Of a stretch of 7,577 nucleotides of DNA, positions 1 through 6,057 are shown one piece after another. The translations under genes were made by a program, and so were the position numbers. The DNA comes from an uncultured Bacilli bacterium. Lineage in GTDB: Bacteria; Bacillota_I; Bacilli_A; RF39; UBA660. Within the stretch, counting starts at the first letter, position 1. Every line of letters starts with the position of its first letter. The notes under the pieces were generated by a model. It was not told where the DNA came from. It saw only the letters and a program-made list of their open reading frames with translations, and made no database searches. The DNA lies in NCBI GenBank assembly GCA_944363805.1, contig CALVVH010000053.1, positions 1 through 7,577 on the forward strand, written 5' to 3'.

Positions 1-279
1 GATCCTAATGATATAACTATGTTCGAACTTGCCCTTAAAAGAAAAAATATCCATCATGACTTAATTAAACCTTACACACCTAAACATAATGGTAAAGTTG
101 AAAGAAGTCATAGGAAGGATAATGAACGGTTTTATGCTACTCGCCGCTTTTATTCAATTGAAGATGCCAATAAGCAGTTGCAATTATATCTTAGAGAATA
201 CAATAATTTTCCTATGCAACCACTTAATTGGAAATCTCCAATTGAAATGCTTCGTGATTATTTTGACAAGTCAAAATAA
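1..279 (+). CDS. IS481-like DDE transposase, C-terminal fragment
   Basis: The open frame enters from the left edge (first codon GAT) and stops at TAA 277-279. It gives 92 residues with no start in view. The segment IKPYTPKHNGKVERSHRKD is the end of an rve/DDE integrase core, and the Glu of KVERS is the expected third catalytic acid. It is followed by NERFY, a DAN motif, LREYNNFP and a final P-IEML, the usual tail of IS481-type and related IS3-like transposases. The protein would cut and join the ends of its own insertion sequence. The catalytic Asp residues lie outside the window, so it cannot be told whether the gene is intact. The last codons form a perfect inverted repeat at 261-276 (7-bp arms). 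The family call rests on motif recognition; IS3-group orfB is the main alternative. Confidence 0.85.
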   Translation, partial: DPNDITMFELALKRKNIHHDLIKPYTPKHNGKVERSHRKDNERFYATRRFYSIEDANKQLQLYLREYNNFPMQPLNWKSPIEMLRDYFDKSK

Positions 280-288
280 TCTATAGTT

Positions 289-325
289 GGTTTGTCGTGA
301 CTCTGTCACTTATGTTTGACAAACC
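289..325 (+). terminator. two-part stem-loop after the transposase gene
   Basis: GGTTTGTC (289-296) pairs with GACAAACC (318-325). Inside it GTGAC (297-301) pairs with GTCAC (305-309) around a TCT loop, leaving TTATGTTT (310-317) as a one-sided bulge. It starts 10 bases after the transposase stop. There is no clean T-run directly after it, only a T-rich stretch at 331-355, so termination is only one reading. It may instead be a structural element of the IS right end or block read-through into the next promoter. Confidence 0.5.
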
Positions 326-370
326 TACACCTTTATTCTTTTTAATGGATTTTTAGTGTGTCAAGCAACA
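318..370 (+). mobile_element. probable right end of the insertion sequence
   Basis: IS481-type elements usually end in ACA on the right (TGT on the left). Two candidates lie past the transposase stop: GACAAACCTACA, ending at 329, and GTGTCAAGCAACA, ending at 370. Only one end of the element is in the window, so the inverted repeat cannot be matched and the true boundary is undecided. The next gene's promoter begins within about ten bases of the second candidate. Confidence 0.35.
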
Positions 371-379
371 TACAATTAC

Positions 380-408
380 TTGCATAAGTAATAATATTAA
401 GGTAAAAT
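380..408 (+). promoter_or_regulatory. sigma-A-type promoter for the 235-aa membrane protein gene
   Basis: TTGCAT (380-385) and TAAAAT (403-408) are separated by 17 bases, a good fit to -35/-10 spacing. The start codon at 432 follows an AGAAAGAAGG Shine-Dalgarno-like stretch (415-424). The promoter lies just outside the probable IS end. Confidence 0.6.
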
Positions 409-431
409 AATAATAGAAAGAAGGTAAAAAC

Positions 432-1139
432 ATGGACCGATATGATGATGAAGTTATTGCATTAGTAAATAAACACCATGAAGAAGCCAAAAGAAAAAGC
501 ATTGTCCAAAATAGAATCGATTATCGAAATGAACAAAGAGCTACACGAATAAGATATCAAACCACAAAAAAGAAAAAGATGAAGGGCTTTGCTCAAAATG
601 CCATTTTATCTATAGTTGCTGCTGCCACATTAATAGCTGCTGTCCGAGGCATCTCTAATGAAATAAATAAGATGAATGAGCACAACGATTTTCTAGCTAG
701 CATCTCTACTGAAGTAAAGGAAAACACAATTTATACTGACACTCGAAGTCAGGATAATCAAGGCTATACATGGTATTATGATAATTTAGATGATATTGCA
801 GATGGTGTTTTAAATGATAACAAAGAAATTGATATTGATACTAGAATCTATGGAACATATGCCAGTTTAAAAGATTATGAAAAAGATGAATACATGGATA
901 AGATAATGCAAATACTTCAAAGTATGGTTGTTGCTAATCCCGAAGCATACACTGCTGATGAAATAAGAGCTTGTAACAATGATTCATTTGCTAGTTATCT
1001 TGCCCAATTAGGTCTAGATAAAGGCGATTATATTGATTTGATGCAAAATGTAACCTATGCTTATAGCCAAAATGATACTAGTAAAGTTGAAGAACTACTA
1101 AATAAACTAACTGCAGGCCTTAATGGTGGAGGAAGATAA
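432..1139 (+). CDS. unrecognised single-pass membrane protein
   Basis: This 235-residue protein is not one I recognise. The start ATG is supported by AGAAGG about 7 bases upstream and by the promoter at 380-408. Residues 1-50 are strongly charged (KHHEEAKRK, then a TTKKKKMK run). Residues about 53-71 form one hydrophobic helix with many Ala and Ile. The basic block before the helix suggests the N-terminus is inside and the rest (72-235) is extracytoplasmic or at the membrane face. That part is acidic and polar, with an aromatic YTWYYDNLDD segment and helical stretches near the C-terminus. It ends in a Gly-rich GGGR, the codons of which include the Shine-Dalgarno of the next gene. Its stop shares one base with the next start, so the two are very likely co-expressed. 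No enzymatic motif is visible, and the function is unknown. Confidence 0.8.
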   Translation: MDRYDDEVIALVNKHHEEAKRKSIVQNRIDYRNEQRATRIRYQTTKKKKMKGFAQNAILSIVAAATLIAAVRGISNEINKMNEHNDFLASISTEVKENTIYTDTRSQDNQGYTWYYDNLDDIADGVLNDNKEIDIDTRIYGTYASLKDYEKDEYMDKIMQILQSMVVANPEAYTADEIRACNNDSFASYLAQLGLDKGDYIDLMQNVTYAYSQNDTSKVEELLNKLTAGLNGGGR

Positions 1140-1375
1140 TGGAAGAAGTAAATACAATTATTATTGATAATGAAGAATATATTATTGCCGATGAAATAAT
1201 TATCGATGGTCAAAAATATGTTTATTTAAGCAAAGAGGATGCACCACTAGATTATATCATCTGGAAAGTAATTACTGATAACGGAGAAGATTTTTTAATA
1301 AAGCTTAAAAGCGATGAAGAATTCGATAAAGCTCTCCAAGCATTTTTCAATAAACATAAAAACAAACTTAAATAA
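1139..1375 (+). CDS. small DUF1292-like (YrzB-type) protein
   Basis: This is a 78-residue acidic protein. The ATG overlaps the preceding stop by one base (TAATG), with GGTGGAGG at 1125-1132 as a strong Shine-Dalgarno. The pattern of a beta-rich N-terminus, then IIDGQKYVYLSKED, then an IIWKVITDNGEDFLIKL strand pair, and an EEFDKALQAFF helix, resembles DUF1292 proteins such as YrzB of Bacillus. The role of that family is not established. There is no signal or membrane helix, so it is probably cytosolic. Translational coupling to the membrane protein suggests the two act together or are made in fixed ratio. The family match is from memory of the pattern and is moderate. Confidence 0.8.
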   Translation: MEEVNTIIIDNEEYIIADEIIIDGQKYVYLSKEDAPLDYIIWKVITDNGEDFLIKLKSDEEFDKALQAFFNKHKNKLK

Positions 1376-1396
1376 AACGACGCAAAACGTCGTTTT
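1374..1396. terminator. bidirectional intrinsic terminator
   Basis: AAAACGACG (1374-1382) pairs perfectly with CGTCGTTTT (1388-1396) around a CAAAA loop. The stem begins inside the TAA of the DUF1292-like gene and is followed by TTTTATTT. Because the flanks are A-rich on the left and T-rich on the right, the reverse complement is also a good terminator, so it may also stop the convergent surface-protein transcript. Confidence 0.85.
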
Positions 1397-1423
1397 ATTT
1401 ACTTTTCAAAGTATCCCACTAAA

Positions 1424-1501
1424 TTTGAAAAACCGGTAAAATTGTTTGCCTTCGGACGAACATTCACACTTTTTACTAAGTTTTACCGATATTTTTTCAA
1501 A
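1424..1501. repeat. long imperfect inverted repeat between convergent genes
   Basis: TTTGAAAAA (1424-1432) pairs with the TTTTTTCAAA stretch at 1492-1501, and CGGTAAAA (1434-1441) pairs with TTTTACCG (1481-1488), with a small internal loop between the two helices. The apical region holds a second weak hairpin at 1444-1461, capped by C-TTCG-G on the plus strand. It begins 12 bases downstream of the surface-protein stop. Read on the minus strand, the inner stem is followed by TTTTTC, so it could be that gene's terminator. A small palindromic repeat or a recombination-associated structure are other options. Confidence 0.5.
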
Positions 1502-1512
1502 ACTGTCCTTAG

Positions 1513-3336
1513 TCAGACTATCACGTAAGGGTCAGATGAGGTTCCAGTTCCTCCTTCAAATTCTACATTAGAGTTAAGATAAAATACAGGTCGCACGCCA
1601 AAGTTATTGTACACTGTATTGATGTTCACATCGCCAAAGTAGTACACGAAGAACGCATTATTCGTACTGTCCGAACACTGAGAAATTGTCCATTCGTTAT
1701 CTCCCATATATACCCAATTATCTCCTTTTATTCCTCTATAATCATTTACACTATTATTATATCCTACTGTAGTCCAGCCAGTTGGATCTACTGCATACAT
1801 GTAATCTGACACATACATTAAGCCTATTTCATCTTGATATGTTGTTGCTTCTGCTGGACTTACTATTTCATTTGTATATGCCATCTTCACTGTTTGCTCA
1901 TATATATTTGCTGATGTATTTCCGCCAACTTTCCATGTTGTATTCGCTATTTTGCTTTGCCAGTCAGCTGTTAGATAATTCCAATAATTTGTATTTAGAT
2001 TCACTGTATTTAATCTGCTTTCACTCCATGTATTTGTTTGTGTTCCTCCACTTGTTGTTGACCCGTTCCAGTAATATCTGTACAATGTTCCTTGTTCATT
2101 TCTTTTTCCACTGTAAAAATTTGTTGTTATTGTTTGATAATAATCTCCATCTTCTCCTAACATTGTTGGCTTTGCATAATCATATTTAATTAGTTTTACT
2201 TGACCATTAAATACTCCGATGATTCTATATAGATTATCTATATCACATGAACCTTCACTTGCTCCTGGACCAAAGCATACGAAGTTCTTGATATTATCAC
2301 TTGTTAAATATCCATCTGTTACTGCTTGGGCTAATGCTTCTTCTAATGTTTGGTATTGTGTTCCTTCATTATACGCTGTTGTGTAATAATGAGTTTGTGT
2401 AGCAGCAGCACAATTATAACCTACATACCTTTTTGTACCATTACAATAAAAATTGATTACTCCATCAGTTTCAGCATCAGCAGCTGTATATACTCTCGTT
2501 AAATTTGCATCTATAGCAGTACTTGTTACTTTGTAATCCCCACCACTAAATCTGTATGAGTTATCTCCGGCTTCTTGGTCTGCATTTGTATATGAGCCTG
2601 TTCCATCATGATAATATAATCCATTTACTCCATCTGCTGTATATAATGTTTCTGTTATATAACTTGCTAAATTTTGTGATGAAGTTAGTGGTTCTTCTTG
2701 GATTATCAAACTTGCTTCAAAATTCTTTCCGGCATTTCCTACTTGGTCAGTTTCTAAGTTGACAAATGTTACAGTGATATTCCATTCTTGAGTTGTTGGA
2801 TCACTTGTAGCTGTAATTTCATAATTACTTGCTAGTGTTATTAATTCACTTACTGTTGTAATATCAAATCCGGATACTTGGTTGTCATCTTCTCCTACTG
2901 TTACATATTCTAGTCCTGAGATACTTTGAACTGGACTGCCATCTGGGGCTGTTACAGTAAGTATCAACTCTGGGGTATCACTATCTACCGTATATTCAAA
3001 ATCATTACTTGTAATATTCAAATACAAATAATAATTTCTTGTGGCAGTATTCGTTGCATTATTGGCAGTTAATGTCGCTGTTGCTGTAGTACTGCCGGCT
3101 TGGTTACCTGCGCCTTGCGCAAAATTATCTTGATTTGCTGTTATACTTATAGCATCACCCACACTAAATGATAAATTATCTGTCGTATTTGTTTGGATAT
3201 TGACATTAGTATTAGCACTACCTCCACCTTGGGCAACAAAGAAGGCATACGTTGCTCCAACAACCACTATAATCAATAGTACAACTACAATCGTTGAAAA
3301 TATTAATACCTTTTTTTCATTAGTTTGTTTTTCCAT
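1513..3336 (-). CDS. secreted surface protein, SipW-type signal, variable-type C-terminus
   Basis: The protein has 607 residues. The start ATG has GAGGAGAG (3354-3347) ten bases upstream. The N-terminus is KK, then a hydrophobic stretch (residues 10-27), then GATYAFFVAQGG, matching the SipW-dependent signal seen in TasA/camelysin-type proteins. The mature protein is therefore exported. Residues 38-215 are Thr/Asn/Ala-rich and beta-like. Residues 216-350 contain YYHDGTGSYT and DNSYRFSGGDY plus Cys298 and Cys309. The C-terminal domain (350-607) has NFVCFG, NLYRIIGVFNGQVKLIKYD, NTWSES, IGLMYVSDY, NEWTIS, GVRPVFYLNS and a GGTGTSSDPY tail, with Cys354 and Cys364. This pattern recalls FGE/C-type-lectin-like ligand-binding domains of gut Firmicutes surface proteins. 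It has its own promoter and lies behind the dcw terminator. No sorting motif (LPXTG) is visible. Residues 554-582 use odd codons (separate entry). Binding partner unknown. Confidence 0.85.
   Translation of the reverse strand: MEKQTNEKKVLIFSTIVVVLLIIVVVGATYAFFVAQGGGSANTNVNIQTNTTDNLSFSVGDAISITANQDNFAQGAGNQAGSTTATATLTANNATNTATRNYYLYLNITSNDFEYTVDSDTPELILTVTAPDGSPVQSISGLEYVTVGEDDNQVSGFDITTVSELITLASNYEITATSDPTTQEWNITVTFVNLETDQVGNAGKNFEASLIIQEEPLTSSQNLASYITETLYTADGVNGLYYHDGTGSYTNADQEAGDNSYRFSGGDYKVTSTAIDANLTRVYTAADAETDGVINFYCNGTKRYVGYNCAAATQTHYYTTAYNEGTQYQTLEEALAQAVTDGYLTSDNIKNFVCFGPGASEGSCDIDNLYRIIGVFNGQVKLIKYDYAKPTMLGEDGDYYQTITTNFYSGKRNEQGTLYRYYWNGSTTSGGTQTNTWSESRLNTVNLNTNYWNYLTADWQSKIANTTWKVGGNTSANIYEQTVKMAYTNEIVSPAEATTYQDEIGLMYVSDYMYAVDPTGWTTVGYNNSVNDYRGIKGDNWVYMGDNEWTISQCSDSTNNAFFVYYFGDVNINTVYNNFGVRPVFYLNSNVEFEGGTGTSSDPYVIV
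1591..1677 (-). other. candidate hypervariable region (DGR-like VR) in the surface gene
   Basis: These 29 codons (Cys554 to Arg582) end in G or C 18 times, while the surrounding gene favours A or T at the third base. The coding-strand order includes TTC TTC GTG TAC TAC, then GAT GTG AAC ATC AAT ACA GTG TAC AAT AAC TTT GGC GTG CGA. Fixed GTG/GGC/GCG codons alternate with NNC codons whose first two bases vary (TTC, TAC, ATC, AAC, GAC). An AAC-rich template copied with adenine-specific errors would give this. The position, at the 3' end of a gene with a GVRPV-ended domain, also fits a DGR target. No template repeat or reverse transcriptase is in the window, so this is inference. Confidence 0.45.
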
Positions 3337-3367
3337 ATAAAATCAACTCTCCTCATTATTACAACTC

Positions 3368-3376
3368 AGTATAACA
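3368..3376 (-). promoter_or_regulatory. extended -10 promoter of the surface-protein gene
   Basis: On the minus strand TGTTATACT (3376-3368) is an extended -10 element (TG, one base, TATACT). No good -35 lies at 16-18 bases; TCGACA (3400-3395) is 21 bases away. The distance to the Shine-Dalgarno at 3354-3347 allows a short leader. It lies downstream of the PBP terminator, so the surface gene is probably its own transcription unit. Confidence 0.5.
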
Positions 3377-3428
3377 TATCAACTCTAATTATTTTGTCGA
3401 TTCTTACACCACTTCAAAAAAATTTTAT

Positions 3429-3447
3429 TGCTAGTTATCATCTAGCA
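3429..3447 (-). terminator. weak second hairpin between PBP and surface gene
   Basis: TGCTAG (3429-3434) and CTAGCA (3442-3447) form a 6-bp stem with a 7-base loop. On the minus strand it is followed by ATAAAATTTTTTT. The T-run is displaced by several bases, so it is at best a back-up terminator. The rest of 3448-3539 is AT-rich with no gene that I can see. Confidence 0.35.
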
Positions 3448-3539
3448 TTACTATAAATTAATTATATAATAAGAAGTTTTTATTTTTATAACGTCATAAG
3501 GGTAATACAAGTAAGGTATTTGAAAGTTTACAACTTAAC

Positions 3540-3566
3540 AAAAAAAATCTTGCAACTCATGCAAGA
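3540..3566 (-). terminator. intrinsic terminator of the dcw/PBP operon
   Basis: On the minus strand TCTTGCA (3566-3560) pairs with TGCAAGA (3554-3548) around a 5-base loop and is followed directly by TTTTTTTT (to 3540). It lies 37 bases after the PBP stop. This separates the division cluster from the surface-protein gene. Confidence 0.85.
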
Positions 3567-3602
3567 CTATTTTATTGTAGTAAGTCGATATAACGAATTA
3601 TT

Positions 3603-5717
3603 TTATTCAAGTTGCACACTTAAAGTCATATTAGCAACATCTAATACTGTATCTGTTGCTAAACTCTGGCTTACAACATACCCATAACCGGAATGTTCGA
3701 GATTTAAACCAATCAAGTTACAATAGTTTTTAACATCACTTAAACTCCATCCCGTCATATCTGGCATCTTTATTTCTGTCCCATTAGTTACCAAAAATAA
3801 TTTACCATTTTCAAGTACAGTATTATTCTTTAAAGGATATTGATTGATAATATATTTTCCATTACCAATGACTATAATATTCATCTTTTTATTTTCGAGC
3901 ATCGTTGAAACTGTATTTATATCTTTACTAAGGTAATTATCGATATCGATTACTTTACTTAAATCCACTTCTTTAGTTTCTTCAGTTAATTTAGCATGCT
4001 TAGCAATTTCTTCAATTCCTGTTGTAACAACGTCTGCAAATCTGACACTATTGCCTTCAAACTTTTTAGCAGCAACATAAACTATATACTCAGGATCTTC
4101 TTCCGGAAATATACCTGCAAATGAACGGATAGTATCATATTCCCCCGTTAAGTATCCTCCATTTGGTGAAGCAATTTGCGCTGTCCCGGTTTTTCCCATT
4201 AAACTCAAACCCGGTATCTGATAAGCAGTTTTATTTAAACCATCATAGACAACTTTATGCATAAGTTCATGCATCTTTTCAACAGTTTGACTACTATAAA
4301 CATTACCAACTACAGTTCTTTTACCTTCATAAGTAACATTACCTTCACTATCGACAATCTTATCAACGATATATGGTTTTATGACATTTCCATCATTAGT
4401 CATCGAACTTAATGCTTGAAGCATTTGAATTGGTGTAACACTTATCCCTTGACCAAATGAAGAATTAGCTAGTTCTGATTTATAAACAACCTCCATATCT
4501 CCTGTAACTTCATTAGCAAGTTCTATTCTCGTTTTCTTACCAAAACCTAAAGCATCATAATAATCTGGCAATTTTTTATCTCCATTTTCCAGTAATCTAA
4601 ATGCTAATGTCGTTGCTGCCACATTTGATGAGTAAGCAAATCCTGTATCAAAATCGATAACTCCCCATGTCTTATCGACGTCATTAATTACTGTTTGAGA
4701 ATCTACTTGAATTGACCCTGACTGATAAGTTTCTGCTCCATCATAAAGTCCTTCTTCGATAGCTGAAGCAAATGAAAAAATTTTCATAACAGAACCAGGT
4801 TCATATTGATAACTTACTAACGGATTCATATAACTTATAATTGTATTAGTATCATTAGGATTAAAATTTGGACTTGTAGCACTTGCCACAATTGCTCCTG
4901 TCTTAGCATCCATTACAGTATATATTGCCCAATCAGTTTTATAAGTATCTTGAAACTCTTTAACAGCATTTTCGGCAATATATTGAATATCAAAATCGAT
5001 TGTCAAATAAATATCGGAACCATCTACTGCTGGTACAGTCTCTTCAGGTGTGTTAGGAATTTTATAATTACTCGAAGTATATTTTAAATATTTAGTATAT
5101 CCATTAGTACCTGAAAGTATTTCATCATAATACCCTTCAATACCAAGTTCCCCAACTAATTTACCTTCATCACTTGCTTTAGCATAACCAATTATATAGG
5201 AAGCAAAAGAAGAATTACTATAATATCTTTTTTTCGAATCACTTATAAAATCGATCCCCGGCAAATCCAAAGCTTCAATAGCACTTTTCAAGACTTCTGT
5301 AATGCCATTGCCCGCTGAACCAAATTGTGTTTGATACAAATCCTTATTTAATAATTCTAGTATTCTTTCTTCACTCATACCTAGAAGTGGTGCTAAAGCT
5401 TTTGCTGTCCCTTCTTTATCGACAACATGGCGAGGATTTTCTGGATCCGTTGTTCTACTTTCATCCAAATAAGCAACTACATCATAAGAATTGACAGTTG
5501 TTGCAAGCATCTCACCGTTCACATCATAAATATTTCCTCGATTAGCATAAAGAGTCCGTTCAACCGTCGCAATTGATGCAGCCTTTGCTTGTAAGTCAAT
5601 GCCATCAACCTTACTACTAAGTACAATATATGATAATTTTCCAATAGCTGCTACAAATAAAAAAGCAACTATTAAAATAATAACTTTAGATATTTTAACT
5701 GTCGCTCTTTTCTTCAT
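3603..5717 (-). CDS. class B penicillin-binding protein, septal transpeptidase with PASTA domains
   Basis: This 704-residue DD-transpeptidase cross-links septal peptidoglycan outside the membrane (FtsI/PBP2B/SpoVD/PBP2X type). The start at ATG 5717 is chosen because AAGGAG sits six bases upstream (5729-5724); an in-frame TTG at 5741 has no such site. Features in order: basic tail, TM helix about 11-33, ANRGNIYDVNGEMLA at the start of the dimerisation domain (about 58-72), and a transpeptidase domain. The transpeptidase motifs are all present: SVMK (Ser309 nucleophile, Lys312), SSN (363-365) and KTGTA (509-513). The tail holds two PASTA-like segments (about 588-647 and 650-704), the second starting PDMTGWSLSDVKNYC. 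PASTA domains in this family bind peptidoglycan or aid localisation. It follows ftsL by 10 bases, the usual divisome pairing. No residue essential to catalysis is missing. A sporulation-specific SpoVD role is possible but less likely in this first position of the cluster. Confidence 0.92.
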   Translation of the reverse strand: MKKRATVKISKVIILIVAFLFVAAIGKLSYIVLSSKVDGIDLQAKAASIATVERTLYANRGNIYDVNGEMLATTVNSYDVVAYLDESRTTDPENPRHVVDKEGTAKALAPLLGMSEERILELLNKDLYQTQFGSAGNGITEVLKSAIEALDLPGIDFISDSKKRYYSNSSFASYIIGYAKASDEGKLVGELGIEGYYDEILSGTNGYTKYLKYTSSNYKIPNTPEETVPAVDGSDIYLTIDFDIQYIAENAVKEFQDTYKTDWAIYTVMDAKTGAIVASATSPNFNPNDTNTIISYMNPLVSYQYEPGSVMKIFSFASAIEEGLYDGAETYQSGSIQVDSQTVINDVDKTWGVIDFDTGFAYSSNVAATTLAFRLLENGDKKLPDYYDALGFGKKTRIELANEVTGDMEVVYKSELANSSFGQGISVTPIQMLQALSSMTNDGNVIKPYIVDKIVDSEGNVTYEGKRTVVGNVYSSQTVEKMHELMHKVVYDGLNKTAYQIPGLSLMGKTGTAQIASPNGGYLTGEYDTIRSFAGIFPEEDPEYIVYVAAKKFEGNSVRFADVVTTGIEEIAKHAKLTEETKEVDLSKVIDIDNYLSKDINTVSTMLENKKMNIIVIGNGKYIINQYPLKNNTVLENGKLFLVTNGTEIKMPDMTGWSLSDVKNYCNLIGLNLEHSGYGYVVSQSLATDTVLDVANMTLSVQLE

Positions 5718-5727
5718 CTTAATCTCC

Positions 5728-6027
5728 TTATTCTGCCGCAATTATTTTAATATTACCATTGACATAAGTAAGTCCATATTCTTCTGCTATTTTTTGAATA
5801 TTTTCAAAACTAGCTAATTCATCTACTTGCATCGATAAACTTTGATTAACTAATTCTTGACTTTCTATGTTATTTCGTAATTTTTCCACTTCGTTGTTAG
5901 TTTCGCTCAAAAGAGATGTAGTATAGACATTGAACATCGGTATGGCCATCAAAAGACAAATCAATATCCCATACATCAATTTTTCTCCTTTAAGTAACTT
6001 TACTTTTCTTACATGTTTACTAGCCAT
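5728..6027 (-). CDS. ftsL: cell division protein FtsL-like
   Basis: This 99-residue bitopic membrane protein has a basic cytosolic N-terminus (about 1-16), one TM helix (about 17-36) and a short extracytoplasmic coiled coil (about 40-70, NNEVEKLRNNIESQ). The C-terminal ENIQKIAEEYGL segment is typical of FtsL/DivIC proteins. It would stabilise the FtsB/DivIC complex at the septum and recruit or activate the PBP encoded next. Sequence conservation in the family is poor, so the call leans on size, topology and its place between rsmH and the PBP. The start ATG 6027 is 6 bases past the rsmH stop; AAAGGA, 11 bases upstream, is a rather distant Shine-Dalgarno. Its stop overlaps the PBP Shine-Dalgarno. 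Confidence 0.88.
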   Translation of the reverse strand: MASKHVRKVKLLKGEKLMYGILICLLMAIPMFNVYTTSLLSETNNEVEKLRNNIESQELVNQSLSMQVDELASFENIQKIAEEYGLTYVNGNIKIIAAE

Positions 6028-6057
6028 ATTATATCATATCCTTTCGACAATGCGCAA
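6028..6057 (-). promoter_or_regulatory. possible internal promoter at the rsmH/ftsL junction
   Basis: On the minus strand TGATATAAT (6036-6028) is a perfect extended -10, with TTGCGC (6057-6052) 18 bases upstream. It overlaps the rsmH stop. Transcripts would start inside or after the ftsL start codon, so it could serve the PBP or a later ftsL start rather than the annotated ftsL. Chance matches are common in DNA this AT-rich. Confidence 0.3.

Noticed and set aside
89..286. Second-frame open frame within the transposase
   Set aside because: The DDE motifs are in the first frame; this one has no recognisable content. A programmed frameshift cannot be judged from the tail alone.
1782..2762. Plus-strand open frames inside the surface-protein gene
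   Set aside because: Leu/His-rich translations typical of the antisense of a Thr/Asn/Tyr-rich gene, with no convincing start signals.
1376..3602. DGR reverse transcriptase, accessory protein or template repeat near the candidate variable region
   Set aside because: Both strands around the surface gene were read and no RT-like protein or second copy of the region was seen; they would have to be outside the window.
5718..5741. Eight-residue N-terminal extension of the PBP from a TTG codon
   Set aside because: No Shine-Dalgarno precedes the TTG, whereas AAGGAG sits six bases before ATG 5717.
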